From contig NZ_LT984803.1 in assembly GCF_900250115.1 (NCBI RefSeq), positions 1,825,583 to 1,889,582 on the forward strand: 64,000 bases of DNA, read 5' to 3'. Below are positions 32,736-44,068 of this stretch, one piece after another. Position numbers and translations under genes: made by a program. This DNA is from Cupriavidus taiwanensis. Its GTDB lineage: Bacteria; Pseudomonadota; Gammaproteobacteria; Burkholderiales; Burkholderiaceae. Under the pieces are notes generated by a model that saw only the letters and a list, made by a program, of their open reading frames with translations, did no database searches and had not been told where the DNA came from. The stretch's first letter is position 1, and the number at the start of each line of letters is the position of its first letter.

Positions 32736-35700
32736 TCATGCTGCCTCCGCCATCGATACTGCCGCGTCCATATCTACTGCCACGATCCGCGAAACGCCCT
32801 GCTCCTGCATGGTCACGCCAATGAGTTGATGAGCCATTTCCATGGCAATCTTGTTATGTGAGATGAAAACGAACTGGGTCTTGTCCGACATGCGCGCCAC
32901 CATATTGGCGTAGCGCTCGGTATTGGCATCGTCCAGCGGCGCGTCGACCTCGTCCAGCAGGCAGAACGGCGCCGGGTTCAGCTGGAACATCGCGAACACC
33001 AGCGCGATCGCGGTCAGCGCCTTCTCGCCACCCGACAGCAGGTGGATGGTCGAGTTCTTCTTGCCCGGCGGTTGCGCCATCACCTGCACGCCGGCATCGA
33101 GGATTTCCTCGCCGGTCATGATCAGGCGCGCCTGGCCGCCGCCGAACAGCGACGGGAACAGCTCGCCGAAGTGATGGTTGACCTGGTCGAAGGTGCCCTG
33201 CAGCAGCGCGCGGGTTTCCTGGTCGATCTTGGCGATCGCGTCCTCGAGCGTGCCGATGGCGTCGTTCAGGTCGGCCGACTGCGCGTCGAGGAAGGTCTTG
33301 CGCTCGCGCGCCGCGGCCAGTTCGTCGAGCGCGGCCATGTTGACCGGGCCCAGCGCGTTGATGGCGTTGTTGATGCGCGTGACCTCGCCCTGCAGGTAGG
33401 ACGGCTTCAGCTCGCCGGTCAGCTTGTCGGCCAGCGCGGCCTCGTCCACCGCGGCGGCGCTGAGCTGCTCGCTGAACTGCTCCTGGTTCAGGCGCGCGGC
33501 CTGTTCCTTGAGCTGGAGCTCGGTGATGCGATCGCGCAGCGGCTGCAGGCTGCGCTCGGCGGCCAGGCGCTGCTCGTCGTGCTGGCGCAGCTGCGCCGAC
33601 AGCGCATCGAGCTCGGTGCGCGCGATGGTCAGCTTCTCTTCCTTTTCGGCACGGCGCTCCAGCGCTTCCTGCAGGCCGGTATGCGCGGTCTGCTCGTTGA
33701 TGGTCTCGAGTTCGGCGCGGGCGTTTTCCAGCGATTCGGCGATGCGCTCGGCCTGGTCAGCCGCCACCTGGATATTGCGGCGCAGCTCGTCGATGCGGCT
33801 GGCCAGGTTGCGCTCGGCAAACAGCGCTTCCTGCGCGGCGCGCTCGAGGTCGCGCAGCTGGTGGCGCGCGCCGGAGAGCTTGCTGTCCAGCGCCTCGAAG
33901 GCCATCTGCTGGTCTTCGTGGCTGGCCTGCATCTCGGCCAGCGCGGCGTCGTGCTGCTCGAAGCTGGCCTCGGATTCGGCGCGGATGGCACGCTGCTCTT
34001 CGACCTGCGCGTGGATCTCTTCCAGTTCCTCGCGGATCTGGCCGCTGCGCGCGGCATAGCGCTCCATCGCCTGCGACAGCTTGAGCACGTCCATCTGCAG
34101 CGCATGCACGCGGCGGGTGGCCTGCTCGGCACGGGCACGGGCTTCGCCCAGCGCCTGGCTGGCCTGGGTGTAGGCCGCTTCGGCGCGCACCGCCTCGGTC
34201 TTGGCCTCGTCGGACAGCAGCAGCTGCGCGCGCGCCTGCTTGTGCAGGTTTTCGATTTCCTGCTCGCGCGCGAGCATGCCGGCCTGCTCGGAATCGGCGG
34301 CGTAGATCTGGATGGCGTTGCGGCCCACCAGGTGGCCTTCGGCGACCACGAAGGAAGCGCCGTCGGGCAGCGTGTTGCGCGCGGCCAGCGCCTGCGCCAT
34401 GTCGGTGGCGACATAGACGTCGGCGAGCCAGTCCTGCATCACCGCGCGGATGCCGGGCTCGGTGATCTGCACCAGCGCCATCAGCGGGCGCAGGCCGGCC
34501 GGCGTTTCGAGCGGACGGGCCGCGGCCGGCGGCGAGTAGAACGCCAGCTTTGCCGGCGGCGCGTCGGCCAGGAAGGCCTTGACCCAGTCCAGGTTCGACA
34601 CTTCCAGCGCTGCCAGCTTCTCGCGCAGCACGGATTCGAGCGCGTTTTCCCAGCCCGGCTCGATATGGACCTTCTTCCACAGCCGCGGCAGCTCGGACAG
34701 TTCATGCCTGGCCAGCCAGGGCTGCACCTTGCCGTCGGTCTGCACGTTCTCTTGCAGCTGGCGCAGCGCCGCCAGGCGCGCCTCCAGCGTGGCGATGGCG
34801 GCGGCCTCGCTGTGCACGCGCGCCTGCGCGGCGCGGCGCGCCTCGTCCAGGCGCGGCACGCTCTCTTCGGCGTCGGCGAGCACGGCCTGGGCTTCCTCGA
34901 CCAGCGCCTCCTGCTCCGCCAGCTCGGCGCGGGCCTGCTCCAGCCGGGTTTCGTCGGGCCGGTCCAGGCCCTTGTCTTCGGCCGACAGCCGTTCGCGGCG
35001 CTGTTCCAGCTGCTGCAGCATCTGGTCGGCGCTGCGCTGCTGCGCGGCCTCCAGCTTGAGCGCCTGCTCGGCCTGCATGATGCCGGCGCGCTGCTCGTTG
35101 AGCAGCAGCTGGGCTTCGCGCCACTGCGCTTCCAGCGTCGGCAGCTCGTCGTTCTGGCGCGCGACGGCCTCCTGCGCCTCGACCGTGCGGCCTTCGGCCA
35201 CGGCCAGGTTTTCTTCGGCCTGCGCCAGTTCGTCGGTGGCCTGTTCGGCCTTGCCCTGCCACTGCTCGCGCTGCGCGGTCAGCGCGGCGATCTGGGCCTG
35301 CACGCGGTTGCGCGACTCGACCACGTAGCGGATCTCGGCCTCGAGCTTGCTGACCTCGGCATTGGCCTCGTACAGCGCGCCCTGCGCCGCGTGCATGCCA
35401 TCGGATGCGGCATAGTGCGCGGCGCGCATGGTTTCCAGCTCGGCTTCGACATGGCGCAGCTGCGCGGTCTGGGCTTCCAGGTCGATCTGGGCCTGCTTGA
35501 TGGCGCGCTGGTGGCGTTCCTGCTCCTGCTGCGCCTCGCGCTTGCGCAGCAGCCACAGCAGGTGCTGCTTCTCTTCGCCGTCGGCCTGCAGCGTCTTGAA
35601 GCGCTGCGCCACTTCGGCCTGGCCCTCGAGCTTTTCGAGGTTGCTGCCGAGTTCGCGCAGGATGTCTTCGACCCGGGTCAGGTTTTCACGGGTGTCGGAC

Positions 35701-36251
35701 AGCCGGTTCTCGGTCTCGCGGCGGCGCTCCTTGTACTTGGACACGCCCGCCGCTTCTTCCAGGAAGATGCGCATGTCATCGGGCTTGGCCTCGATGATGC
35801 GCGAGATCATGCCCTGGCCGATGATGGCGTAGGCGCGCGGGCCGAGGCCCGTGCCCAGGAAGATGTCCTGGATGTCGCGCCGGCGCACCGGCTGGTTATT
35901 GATGTAGTAGGACGAGGTTCCGTCGCGGGTCAGCACGCGCTTGACCGCGACTTCGGCGTACTGGCTCCACTGGCCGGCGGCGCGGCCTTCGGCGTTGTCG
36001 AACACCAGTTCGACGCTGGCCCGGCCGGCCTGCTTGCGCGCGGTCGAGCCGTTGAAGATGACGTCCTGCATGGATTCGCCACGCAGCTCGGACGCGCGTG
36101 ACTCGCCCAGCACCCAGCGCACCGCATCGATGATGTTGGATTTGCCGCAGCCGTTGGGACCGACGATGCCGACCAGTTGGCCCGGCACCTGGAAATTGGT
36201 GGGATCGACGAATGACTTGAAGCCCGCCAGCTTGATCGAGGATAGTCGCAC
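32736..36251 (-). CDS. smc: Chromosome segregation protein SMC
   Basis: Structural-maintenance-of-chromosomes ATPase that extrudes and aligns DNA loops. About 1171 residues. The N-terminal Walker A GPNGCGKSNIIDAVRWVLGE is in the first 50 residues. Coiled coils surround a hinge at roughly 520-660 (PWLARHELSELPRLWKKVHI through TEPGIRAVMQDWL). The C-terminal ABC signature LSGGEKALTAIALVFAMF and Walker B FCLLDEVDAPLDD complete the head. I place the start at the GTG 36251, which gives the standard MRLSSIKLAGFKSFVDP N-terminus and has GAGA upstream. A GTG eight codons earlier (36275) is the alternative. The kleisin genes scpA/scpB are not nearby. Confidence 0.95.
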   Translation of the reverse strand: MRLSSIKLAGFKSFVDPTNFQVPGQLVGIVGPNGCGKSNIIDAVRWVLGESRASELRGESMQDVIFNGSTARKQAGRASVELVFDNAEGRAAGQWSQYAEVAVKRVLTRDGTSSYYINNQPVRRRDIQDIFLGTGLGPRAYAIIGQGMISRIIEAKPDDMRIFLEEAAGVSKYKERRRETENRLSDTRENLTRVEDILRELGSNLEKLEGQAEVAQRFKTLQADGEEKQHLLWLLRKREAQQEQERHQRAIKQAQIDLEAQTAQLRHVEAELETMRAAHYAASDGMHAAQGALYEANAEVSKLEAEIRYVVESRNRVQAQIAALTAQREQWQGKAEQATDELAQAEENLAVAEGRTVEAQEAVARQNDELPTLEAQWREAQLLLNEQRAGIMQAEQALKLEAAQQRSADQMLQQLEQRRERLSAEDKGLDRPDETRLEQARAELAEQEALVEEAQAVLADAEESVPRLDEARRAAQARVHSEAAAIATLEARLAALRQLQENVQTDGKVQPWLARHELSELPRLWKKVHIEPGWENALESVLREKLAALEVSNLDWVKAFLADAPPAKLAFYSPPAAARPLETPAGLRPLMALVQITEPGIRAVMQDWLADVYVATDMAQALAARNTLPDGASFVVAEGHLVGRNAIQIYAADSEQAGMLAREQEIENLHKQARAQLLLSDEAKTEAVRAEAAYTQASQALGEARARAEQATRRVHALQMDVLKLSQAMERYAARSGQIREELEEIHAQVEEQRAIRAESEASFEQHDAALAEMQASHEDQQMAFEALDSKLSGARHQLRDLERAAQEALFAERNLASRIDELRRNIQVAADQAERIAESLENARAELETINEQTAHTGLQEALERRAEKEEKLTIARTELDALSAQLRQHDEQRLAAERSLQPLRDRITELQLKEQAARLNQEQFSEQLSAAAVDEAALADKLTGELKPSYLQGEVTRINNAINALGPVNMAALDELAAARERKTFLDAQSADLNDAIGTLEDAIAKIDQETRALLQGTFDQVNHHFGELFPSLFGGGQARLIMTGEEILDAGVQVMAQPPGKKNSTIHLLSGGEKALTAIALVFAMFQLNPAPFCLLDEVDAPLDDANTERYANMVARMSDKTQFVFISHNKIAMEMAHQLIGVTMQEQGVSRIVAVDMDAAVSMAEAA

Positions 36252-36703
36252 GGTTTCTCGTGTGGTATCGGCCACTCCGGCAGGGAAGCGGGGGCGGCCT
36301 GGTATCGGGTATCGGGGCTATTGCACGGTTCGGAACAGCCGGGCTGCGCGGGAGCCCGGCACGGCGTGACGCCAGCACCTCAAAACACCCCTCCAGCCCG
36401 AGAATTGGGGCTAATCATACCATCGCAGATGCCTTCGCCGGCCCGTTTGGGGTCCTCCGGGGGAGGTGGCCGGGTGGCGGAATTCCTTTGCGTTTCCGGC
36501 CCTTACAAGCGGTTTCACAAGCACTTTGGCAAACCGCGCGCCGGCAGCCAGCTACGCTTGCGGCGTGATCCACCCGGAAACTAATCAGGGTAAATGCTAG
36601 TCTCTGCTCTGTCGGCGTGATGCCGGATACGCTCCGGCCCCACGCACCATGAACGACCCCCAGCCCGCCTTCGCCACCGTAAGGCCAACCAGGAGGACAG
36701 AGC
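36252..36703. other. Divergent smc-ferritin-like gene intergenic region
   Basis: About 450 bases without a convincing gene; short frames here show no family features. A minus-strand TATGAT box at 36414-36419 could serve smc but lacks a good -35. On the plus strand TTGCGG with a loosely matching TAATCA 18 bases later (about 36556-36585) could serve the ferritin-like gene. The GGGGGAGG-type and AT-poor stretches have no obvious dyad. Confidence 0.5.
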
Positions 36704-37531
36704 ATGAGTGAACCGTCAGCGGCCGCCCGGCCGTGGTCTGTCAGCGACATCCATTACGAGGCGATCGACGTGGCGCGCGTGCGCGGCGACCGCGACCTGT
36801 TCTACCTGCTGGTGTCGGCATCGTTCATCGAGAGCGGCTCCGACACCTATGCCGGCAACCTTGCCACCTATTACGCCCGCGTGCCCGAAGCCGCCGGCTG
36901 GCTTGCCGCGCACTGGGAAGCCGAGGAACTGCAGCATGGCGTGGCGCTGCGGCGCTATGTCGAACATGTCTGGCCGGAATTCGACTGGGAGCGCGGCTAT
37001 GCGCGCTTTTTCGACGAGTACCGCCAGACCTGCTCGATCGACCAGTTCGAGCCCACCGAGGCGCTCGAGATGGCGGCCCGCTGCGTGGTCGAGACCGGCA
37101 CCGCGGCCTACTACCGGGCGCTCGAGCAGGCCAGCGACGAACCGGTGCTGCGCGACCTGACGCGGCGCATCTCCAACGACGAGGTGCGACACTACAAACA
37201 CTTCTTCCACTTCTTCAACCGCTTCGCCGAAGCCGAGCGCCCGGGCCGGCTGCGCGTGCTGCGCGCGCTGGCGCGCCGGCTGCTGGAGATCAAGAACGAG
37301 GACGCGGCGATCGCGCTGCGCAACGTGCTGCGCATGGAACGCGGGGTCGAGTCGGTGCCCGAGGCGGAGGTGCGCGCGCTCAATACGCGCGTGTCAGGCG
37401 TGATCCGCCGCAATATCCCGATCGAGATGACCGTCAAGATGCTGCTGCGCCCGCTGCACCTCCACCGCGGCGTCGAGCGCGCGGTGCGCGCACCGCTGGT
37501 GGCGATGGTGTCGCGGGTGATCCTGCACTGA
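36704..37531 (+). CDS. Ferritin-like di-iron protein of unknown substrate
   Basis: A 275-residue all-helical protein. It shows the complete ligand pattern of a four-helix-bundle di-iron centre: Glu 43 (in [13 protein letters not shown]), Glu 75-x-x-His 78 (AEELQHG), Glu 130 ([11 protein letters not shown]), and Glu 160-x-x-His 163 ([11 protein letters not shown]). This is the ExxH-ExxH arrangement of ferritin-like oxygenases and desaturase relatives rather than of iron-storage ferritin. The C-terminal 75 residues are basic and amphipathic and may bind a membrane or nucleic acid. A strong AGGAGGA ribosome-binding site lies seven bases before the ATG. The gene stands alone, with a convergent exporter gene downstream. 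Substrate unknown. Confidence 0.8.
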   Translation: MSEPSAAARPWSVSDIHYEAIDVARVRGDRDLFYLLVSASFIESGSDTYAGNLATYYARVPEAAGWLAAHWEAEELQHGVALRRYVEHVWPEFDWERGYARFFDEYRQTCSIDQFEPTEALEMAARCVVETGTAAYYRALEQASDEPVLRDLTRRISNDEVRHYKHFFHFFNRFAEAERPGRLRVLRALARRLLEIKNEDAAIALRNVLRMERGVESVPEAEVRALNTRVSGVIRRNIPIEMTVKMLLRPLHLHRGVERAVRAPLVAMVSRVILH

Positions 37532-37542
37532 GCCGCGCCGGG

Positions 37543-38511
37543 CTAGTGGCAGGCCGCGGCCTCGGCCCCCGCCGTCAGCGCGGGCGCGGCGCGGCTGCGG
37601 TGCACCAGCCCGGACAAGGCGCCGGCGGCGATGATGCACAGGCCGCCGGCGGCCTCCTTCCAGCTCAGCACTTCGGTGGCCAGCCACCACGACGAGACCG
37701 CGGCAATGACGATCTCGAACAGCATCAGCAGCGACACGCGGTTGGCCGGCAGCCGCTGCAGCCCGTACTGGACCACCGAGTTGCTGACCACCAGCACCGC
37801 CGCCAGCCCCAGCACCAGCATCGCTGCGCTGACCTGCGCGCCTGGCACGATGGCCAGCGCCGGGCCATCGAGCAGCAGCGCGGCCGGCACGCCGACCACG
37901 GTGCAGCCCAGGTAGACCACCACGGTGCGCACGCGTGCGTCGGTGTCCGGAAAGCGCTGCCCGGCCCGGCGCGACAGCACGTTGTTGACGGCAAAGCCCA
38001 TGCCGCCGACCAGCCCGGACCATTCCGCGGCGGAGCCTGGCAGCGGCACGCCGACCGCGGGCGTCCACAGCATCAGCCCGGCGCCGAACAGCGCCAGCCC
38101 CACCAGCGCTAGCCCGGCCGCCGACAGGCGCTCACCCAGGAACAGCCGTGCGCACAGCGCGGTCCAGACCGGGGTCAGGTAGAACAGCAGCAGCACCCGC
38201 ATCACATGCCCGTTGACGCTGCCCCAGACAAAGCCGGCGTTGGTCACGCCCGCCGCCAGGCCGATCGCGACGAACAGCCAGTGCGGGCGCAGGCCGCCCA
38301 GGTGGCGGCGGAAGGCCAGCAGCGACAGCACTGCCGCGACCGCGCTGACCAGCGCCGCGGCATGCATGCCGCCCAGGCCCCAGCCGGCCAGGACCCGGTA
38401 CGGGAACCAGGCGATGCCCCACACCGAGGCGCCGATCAGGATGGAAAGCGATGCCTTGACCGCATGGCGGTCGGCCGGCGCCGGCGGCGCCGCAACTGTC
38501 TTTGTGCTCAT
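37543..38511 (-). CDS. DMT-superfamily (EamA) transporter
   Basis: A 322-residue inner-membrane protein with ten hydrophobic segments arranged as two EamA repeats of about five helices each (first: LSILIGASVWGIAWFPYRVL to LALVGLALFGAGLMLW; second: WSGLVGGMGFAVNNVLSRRA to GGLCIIAAGALSGLVH). EamA proteins mostly export amino acids or other metabolites; the substrate cannot be told. The frame is open upstream, but the ATG at 38511 gives a short polar N-terminus directly before helix 1. No clear Shine-Dalgarno sequence is seen. It is convergent with the ferritin-like gene and divergent from dapC. Confidence 0.85.
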   Translation of the reverse strand: MSTKTVAAPPAPADRHAVKASLSILIGASVWGIAWFPYRVLAGWGLGGMHAAALVSAVAAVLSLLAFRRHLGGLRPHWLFVAIGLAAGVTNAGFVWGSVNGHVMRVLLLFYLTPVWTALCARLFLGERLSAAGLALVGLALFGAGLMLWTPAVGVPLPGSAAEWSGLVGGMGFAVNNVLSRRAGQRFPDTDARVRTVVVYLGCTVVGVPAALLLDGPALAIVPGAQVSAAMLVLGLAAVLVVSNSVVQYGLQRLPANRVSLLMLFEIVIAAVSSWWLATEVLSWKEAAGGLCIIAAGALSGLVHRSRAAPALTAGAEAAACH

Positions 38512-38682
38512 AAAGGGAATCGGTGCGAGGCGAGCCGGCCCGCCTGCCGTCACCGGCGGGCAGCGTCCGGACGGCGCCGGCGGCATCACCGTGGCGTGAT
38601 GCCCGCCATCCGTGGCGGCCCAACCCTGGCCAAAGACCGCCTGGCGGGCCGGGCCGGCGCACGGAAACCCGCGCCGTTCCTC

Positions 38683-38688
38683 TATAAT
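38683..38688 (+). promoter_or_regulatory. dapC: -10 box of a likely dapC promoter
   Basis: A perfect TATAAT sits 31 bases before the dapC GTG. The -35 region (CACGGA-like, about 38660-38665) is poor, so recognition may need an activator or rely on other contacts. Confidence 0.5.
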
Positions 38689-38718
38689 GCGTCGTTTTAA
38701 CCGGCCCCGACTGACACT

Positions 38719-39918
38719 GTGAATCCGCGCCTCGACCTGCTCCAGCCCTACCCGTTCGAGAAACTGCGGGTGCTCTTTGCGCAAGTAAAGGCTGCCGACA
38801 AGCCGGCCATCAGCTTCGGCATCGGTGAACCCAAGCATCCGACGCCTGCCTTCATCAAGCAAGCGCTGGCCGAGTCGCTTGCGGGGCTGGCGAATTATCC
38901 CACAACGGCCGGTTCCGATGCACTACGGCAGTGCATTGCGGGCTGGCTGGAGCGCCGCTACGGCCTGCCCAAGGTCAACGCCGCCACCGAAGTGCTGCCC
39001 GTGACCGGCTCGCGCGAGGCGCTGTTCGCATTTGCCCAGACCGTGGTCGACGGCACCCGGCCGGGCGCGCTGGTACTGTGCCCCAACCCGTTCTACCAGA
39101 TCTACGAAGGCGCGGCGCTGCTGGCCGGCGCCACCCCGGTATTCGCCAACAGCGACCCGGCGCGCAATTTCGCCCCGGCATTCGACCGCATTGCCGACGA
39201 GGTCTGGCAGAAGGTGCAACTGCTCTTTGTCTGCACCCCCGGCAACCCGACCGGCGCGGTGCTGTCGCTGGAGGACTGGAAGCAATTGTTCGCGCTGTCC
39301 GACCGCTACGGCTTCGTGATCGCCTCCGACGAGTGCTATTCCGAGATCTATTTCGACGAGGGCCGCGCGCCGCTGGGCGCGCTCGAGGCCGCGCACAGGC
39401 TGGGACGCGGCTTTGACCGCCTGGTGGTGTTCTCGAGCCTGTCCAAGCGCTCCAACGTGCCGGGCCTGCGCTCGGGCTTCGTCGCCGGCGACGCCGCGCT
39501 GCTCAAGCAGTTCCTGCTCTACCGCACCTACCATGGCGGCGCGATGAACCCGGCAGTGCAGAGCGCCAGCATCGCCGCCTGGAACGATGAGGACCACGTG
39601 CGCGAGAACCGCGCCGCCTATGTGCGCAAGTTCAGTGAAGTGACGCCGATGCTGGCCGAGGTGCTGGACGTGGCGCTGCCCGATGCCGGCTTCTATCTGT
39701 GGGCGGATGTGTCGCGCACCGGCCTGAGCGATACCGGGTTCGCCGCCCGCCTGCTGGCCGAGCAGAACGTGACGGTGCTGCCGGGCAGCTACCTGGCGCG
39801 CGAGGCCGACGGCATCAACCCGGGCGCCAACCGCGTGCGCATGGCGCTGGTGGCGACGCCGGAGGAATGCCTGGAAGGCGCGCGCCGGATCGTGGAATTT
39901 TGCAGGTCACTGGGCTGA
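38719..39918 (+). CDS. dapC: N-succinyldiaminopimelate aminotransferase
   Basis: PLP-dependent aminotransferase of fold type I that makes N-succinyl-LL-diaminopimelate from the 6-keto compound and glutamate, in the lysine and peptidoglycan precursor pathway. 399 residues. Hallmarks: FGIGEPKHPTPAFIKQAL at the start, CTPGNPTGAVLSLEDWKQLF, the SDECYSEIYFDE loop with the PLP-pyridine Asp, and the Schiff-base Lys at about 243 in FSSLSKRSNVPGLRSGF. Translation starts at GTG 38719. The neighbours dapD and dapE complete the succinylase branch and make this DapC rather than a generic aminotransferase. Confidence 0.93.
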   Translation: MNPRLDLLQPYPFEKLRVLFAQVKAADKPAISFGIGEPKHPTPAFIKQALAESLAGLANYPTTAGSDALRQCIAGWLERRYGLPKVNAATEVLPVTGSREALFAFAQTVVDGTRPGALVLCPNPFYQIYEGAALLAGATPVFANSDPARNFAPAFDRIADEVWQKVQLLFVCTPGNPTGAVLSLEDWKQLFALSDRYGFVIASDECYSEIYFDEGRAPLGALEAAHRLGRGFDRLVVFSSLSKRSNVPGLRSGFVAGDAALLKQFLLYRTYHGGAMNPAVQSASIAAWNDEDHVRENRAAYVRKFSEVTPMLAEVLDVALPDAGFYLWADVSRTGLSDTGFAARLLAEQNVTVLPGSYLAREADGINPGANRVRMALVATPEECLEGARRIVEFCRSLG

Positions 39919-39940
39919 GGCCTGAGTTTGTCCAATTGTG

Positions 39941-40061
39941 TCCTCCCTCTCCCCTCAGGGGGAGAGGGTCGGGGTGAGGGGTGGTTCAGCAAGGCACCAC
40001 GCCAGTAGAACCGCCCGCCCTCACCCCCGGCCCCTCTCCCGCAAGCGGGAGAGGGGAGCAA
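39941..40061. repeat. Palindromic intergenic repeat, copy 2 (paired arms)
   Basis: Two arms in the dapC-dapD gap. The left arm has CCTCCCTCTCCCC / GGGGGAGAGGG followed by TCGGGGTGAGGG. The right arm has CCCTCACCCCCGG followed by CCCTCTCCCGCAAGCGGGAG and AGGGG. The arms are also complementary to each other (TCGGGGTGAGGG with CCCTCACCCCCGG), so one large branched hairpin can form in RNA about 60 bases before dapD. The core CTCTCCCGCAAGCGGGAGAG recurs in copies 1 and 3. Confidence 0.88.
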
Positions 40062-40124
40062 ACAAAGGGTCGAGGCCCAGGCCCGACGATCGAACATCAA
40101 CATTCAACACCTGAGAAACCAAAC

Positions 40125-40952
<828 letters not shown>

Positions 40953-41041
40953 GGGCCGCTCGCGGCCCGCATGGGCTGCGACGCCCCGGGGCCCGGCTCC
41001 GGGGCTGATTGACCGTCGTCACCCGCCTGGCCAGGCTGAAC

Positions 41042-41425
41042 ATGCCCTCCCTCCGCAAGCGACTCATGGCCCTGGATCCCACCACCGTCAGCACCGTGCT
41101 TTCCCTGCTGCCCACCATTCTCGAGCAGGCCAACAAGACCCTCGAGAAACTGAAGAAGAACAAGCGCAAGGACGGCACCCCCGACGCCGCGGTGGCCGAC
41201 GCGCGCGATCCCGCGACGCGCATCGCCGAACTCGAAGCCGCAGTCGTCCAGCAGGCGGAGGCCGTCAAGCTGCTGGCCGAGCAGCACGCCATCACCATCG
41301 ACGCGCTGCGCAAGGAAGCCGCCCGGCTGGACCGGCGCCTGCGCCTGATGACGGCGGTGGCGATGGGCGGCGTGGCGCTGGGCCTGGGCGGCCTGGTGAT
41401 CGCGCTGAACCTGCTGTTGCGCTGA
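41042..41425 (+). CDS. Small membrane-anchored coiled-coil protein, unknown function
   Basis: A 127-residue protein I do not recognise. It starts MPSLRKRLMALDPTTVSTVL, has a basic segment rich in lysine (about 35-50), then a heptad-like helix with many Ala, Glu and Gln (RIAELEAAVVQQAEAVKLLA). One C-terminal hydrophobic helix (AVAMGGVALGLGGLVIALNL) would anchor it in the membrane with the bulk in the cytoplasm. An in-frame TTG at 41009 and an ATG at 41066 are alternative starts. It lies in line with dapD and the ArsC-like gene, with short gaps, so probably belongs to that transcript. Confidence 0.7.
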   Translation: MPSLRKRLMALDPTTVSTVLSLLPTILEQANKTLEKLKKNKRKDGTPDAAVADARDPATRIAELEAAVVQQAEAVKLLAEQHAITIDALRKEAARLDRRLRLMTAVAMGGVALGLGGLVIALNLLLR

Positions 41426-41452
41426 ATCCCCCGAATTCCATCAAGACTTGCC

Positions 41453-42971
<1,519 letters not shown>

Positions 42972-42993
42972 TTTTTTCGCAAAGACAACCCTC

Positions 42994-43887
42994 ATGGCAA
43001 CGCCCTCTCCCCTGCGCACCGTGCGCGACCTGCTGCGCCTGGCCGTGTCGCGCTTCACTGCCGCGCGCCTGTCCTTCGGCCACGGCAGCGCCAACGCCTA
43101 TGACGAGGCGGCCTACCTGGTGCTGCATACGCTCAACCTGCCGCTCGATACGCTCGATCCCTTCCTCGACGCGCGGCTGCTGCCCGAGGAAGTCGAGGCC
43201 GTGCTCAAGGTGATCGACCGCCGCGTCAACGAGCGCGTGCCGGCGGCCTACATCACGCATGAGGCGTATATGCACGGCCTGCGCTTCTACGTCGATTCAC
43301 GCGTGATCGTGCCGCGCAGCTTTATCGGCGAACTGCTGCAGGAAGGCCTCGAGCCCTGGGTCGGCGAGAGCGACAGCATCGGCCCGGTGCTGGAGCTGTG
43401 CACCGGCTCCGGCTGCCTGCCGATCGTGGCCGCGCACGTCTGGCCGAACGCCCGCGTCGACGCGGTCGACATCTCGCCCGACGCGCTCGCCGTGGCGCAC
43501 CGCAATGTGGCCGACTACAAGATGGAAGACCGCATCCGGCTGTACCAGGGCGACCTGTACGCGCCGCTGCCGCACGGCGCCAGCTACGACGTGATCCTGA
43601 CCAACCCACCCTACGTCAACGAGACCTCGATGCAGGCGCTGCCGCCGGAATACCTGGCCGAGCCGCGCATCGCGCTGGCCGGCGGCGACGACGGCATGGA
43701 CGTGGTGCGGCGGATCATCGCCGGGGCCAAGGCGCGCCTGAATCCGGGCGGCGTGCTGGTGGTGGAGATCGGCAACGAGCATGCCAACGTGGCAGCCGCC
43801 TTCCCGGAACTGGAGATCGTGTGGCTGCCGGTCAGCGCGGGGGATGAGCAGGTGTTCTTGCTGACGTACGACGCGTTGCCGGGCTGA
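42994..43887 (+). CDS. prmB: Ribosomal protein L3 N5-glutamine methyltransferase
   Basis: SAM-dependent enzyme that methylates a glutamine of ribosomal protein L3. 297 residues. An N-terminal helical domain (LRTVRDLLRLAVSRFTAARL) leads to RSFIGELLQEGLEPW and motif I (VLELCTGSGCLPIVAA). The catalytic NPPY is at 204-207, followed by VNETSMQALPPEYLAEPRIA, a segment that distinguishes PrmB from the release-factor enzyme PrmC. It lies 22 bases downstream of dapE and probably ends the operon, with repeat copy 3 following. Confidence 0.95.
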   Translation: MATPSPLRTVRDLLRLAVSRFTAARLSFGHGSANAYDEAAYLVLHTLNLPLDTLDPFLDARLLPEEVEAVLKVIDRRVNERVPAAYITHEAYMHGLRFYVDSRVIVPRSFIGELLQEGLEPWVGESDSIGPVLELCTGSGCLPIVAAHVWPNARVDAVDISPDALAVAHRNVADYKMEDRIRLYQGDLYAPLPHGASYDVILTNPPYVNETSMQALPPEYLAEPRIALAGGDDGMDVVRRIIAGAKARLNPGGVLVVEIGNEHANVAAAFPELEIVWLPVSAGDEQVFLLTYDALPG

Positions 43888-43909
43888 TACGGTAAATTCC
43901 GCGACGGCT

Positions 43910-43959
43910 TGCTCCCCTCGCCCGCTTGCGGGAGAGGGGCTGGGGGAGAGGGAGCAAAC
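43910..43959. repeat. Palindromic intergenic repeat, copy 3
   Basis: TGCTCCCCTCGCCCGCTTGCGGGAGAGGGG-type core with a second GGGGGAGAGGGAGCA arm, in the gap after prmB. Outer arms TGCTCCC and GGGAGCA also pair. It begins 23 bases past the prmB stop and could protect or end the transcript. Confidence 0.82.
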
Positions 43960-44068
43960 AAGCGGCACAAGGTCACCGCCCGCGCAATCTGGGCGAACAC
44001 CGGCCATCCGTTGATCCCGCAACGCGCGCAGGCCCTACACTCGCTGCAGAGCCAGCGCCACTGACGCC

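Noticed and set aside
33042..36101. 1019-codon plus-strand frame opposite smc
   Set aside because: Low-complexity leucine/arginine/glutamine translation with no family features, lying wholly inside the well-supported smc gene.
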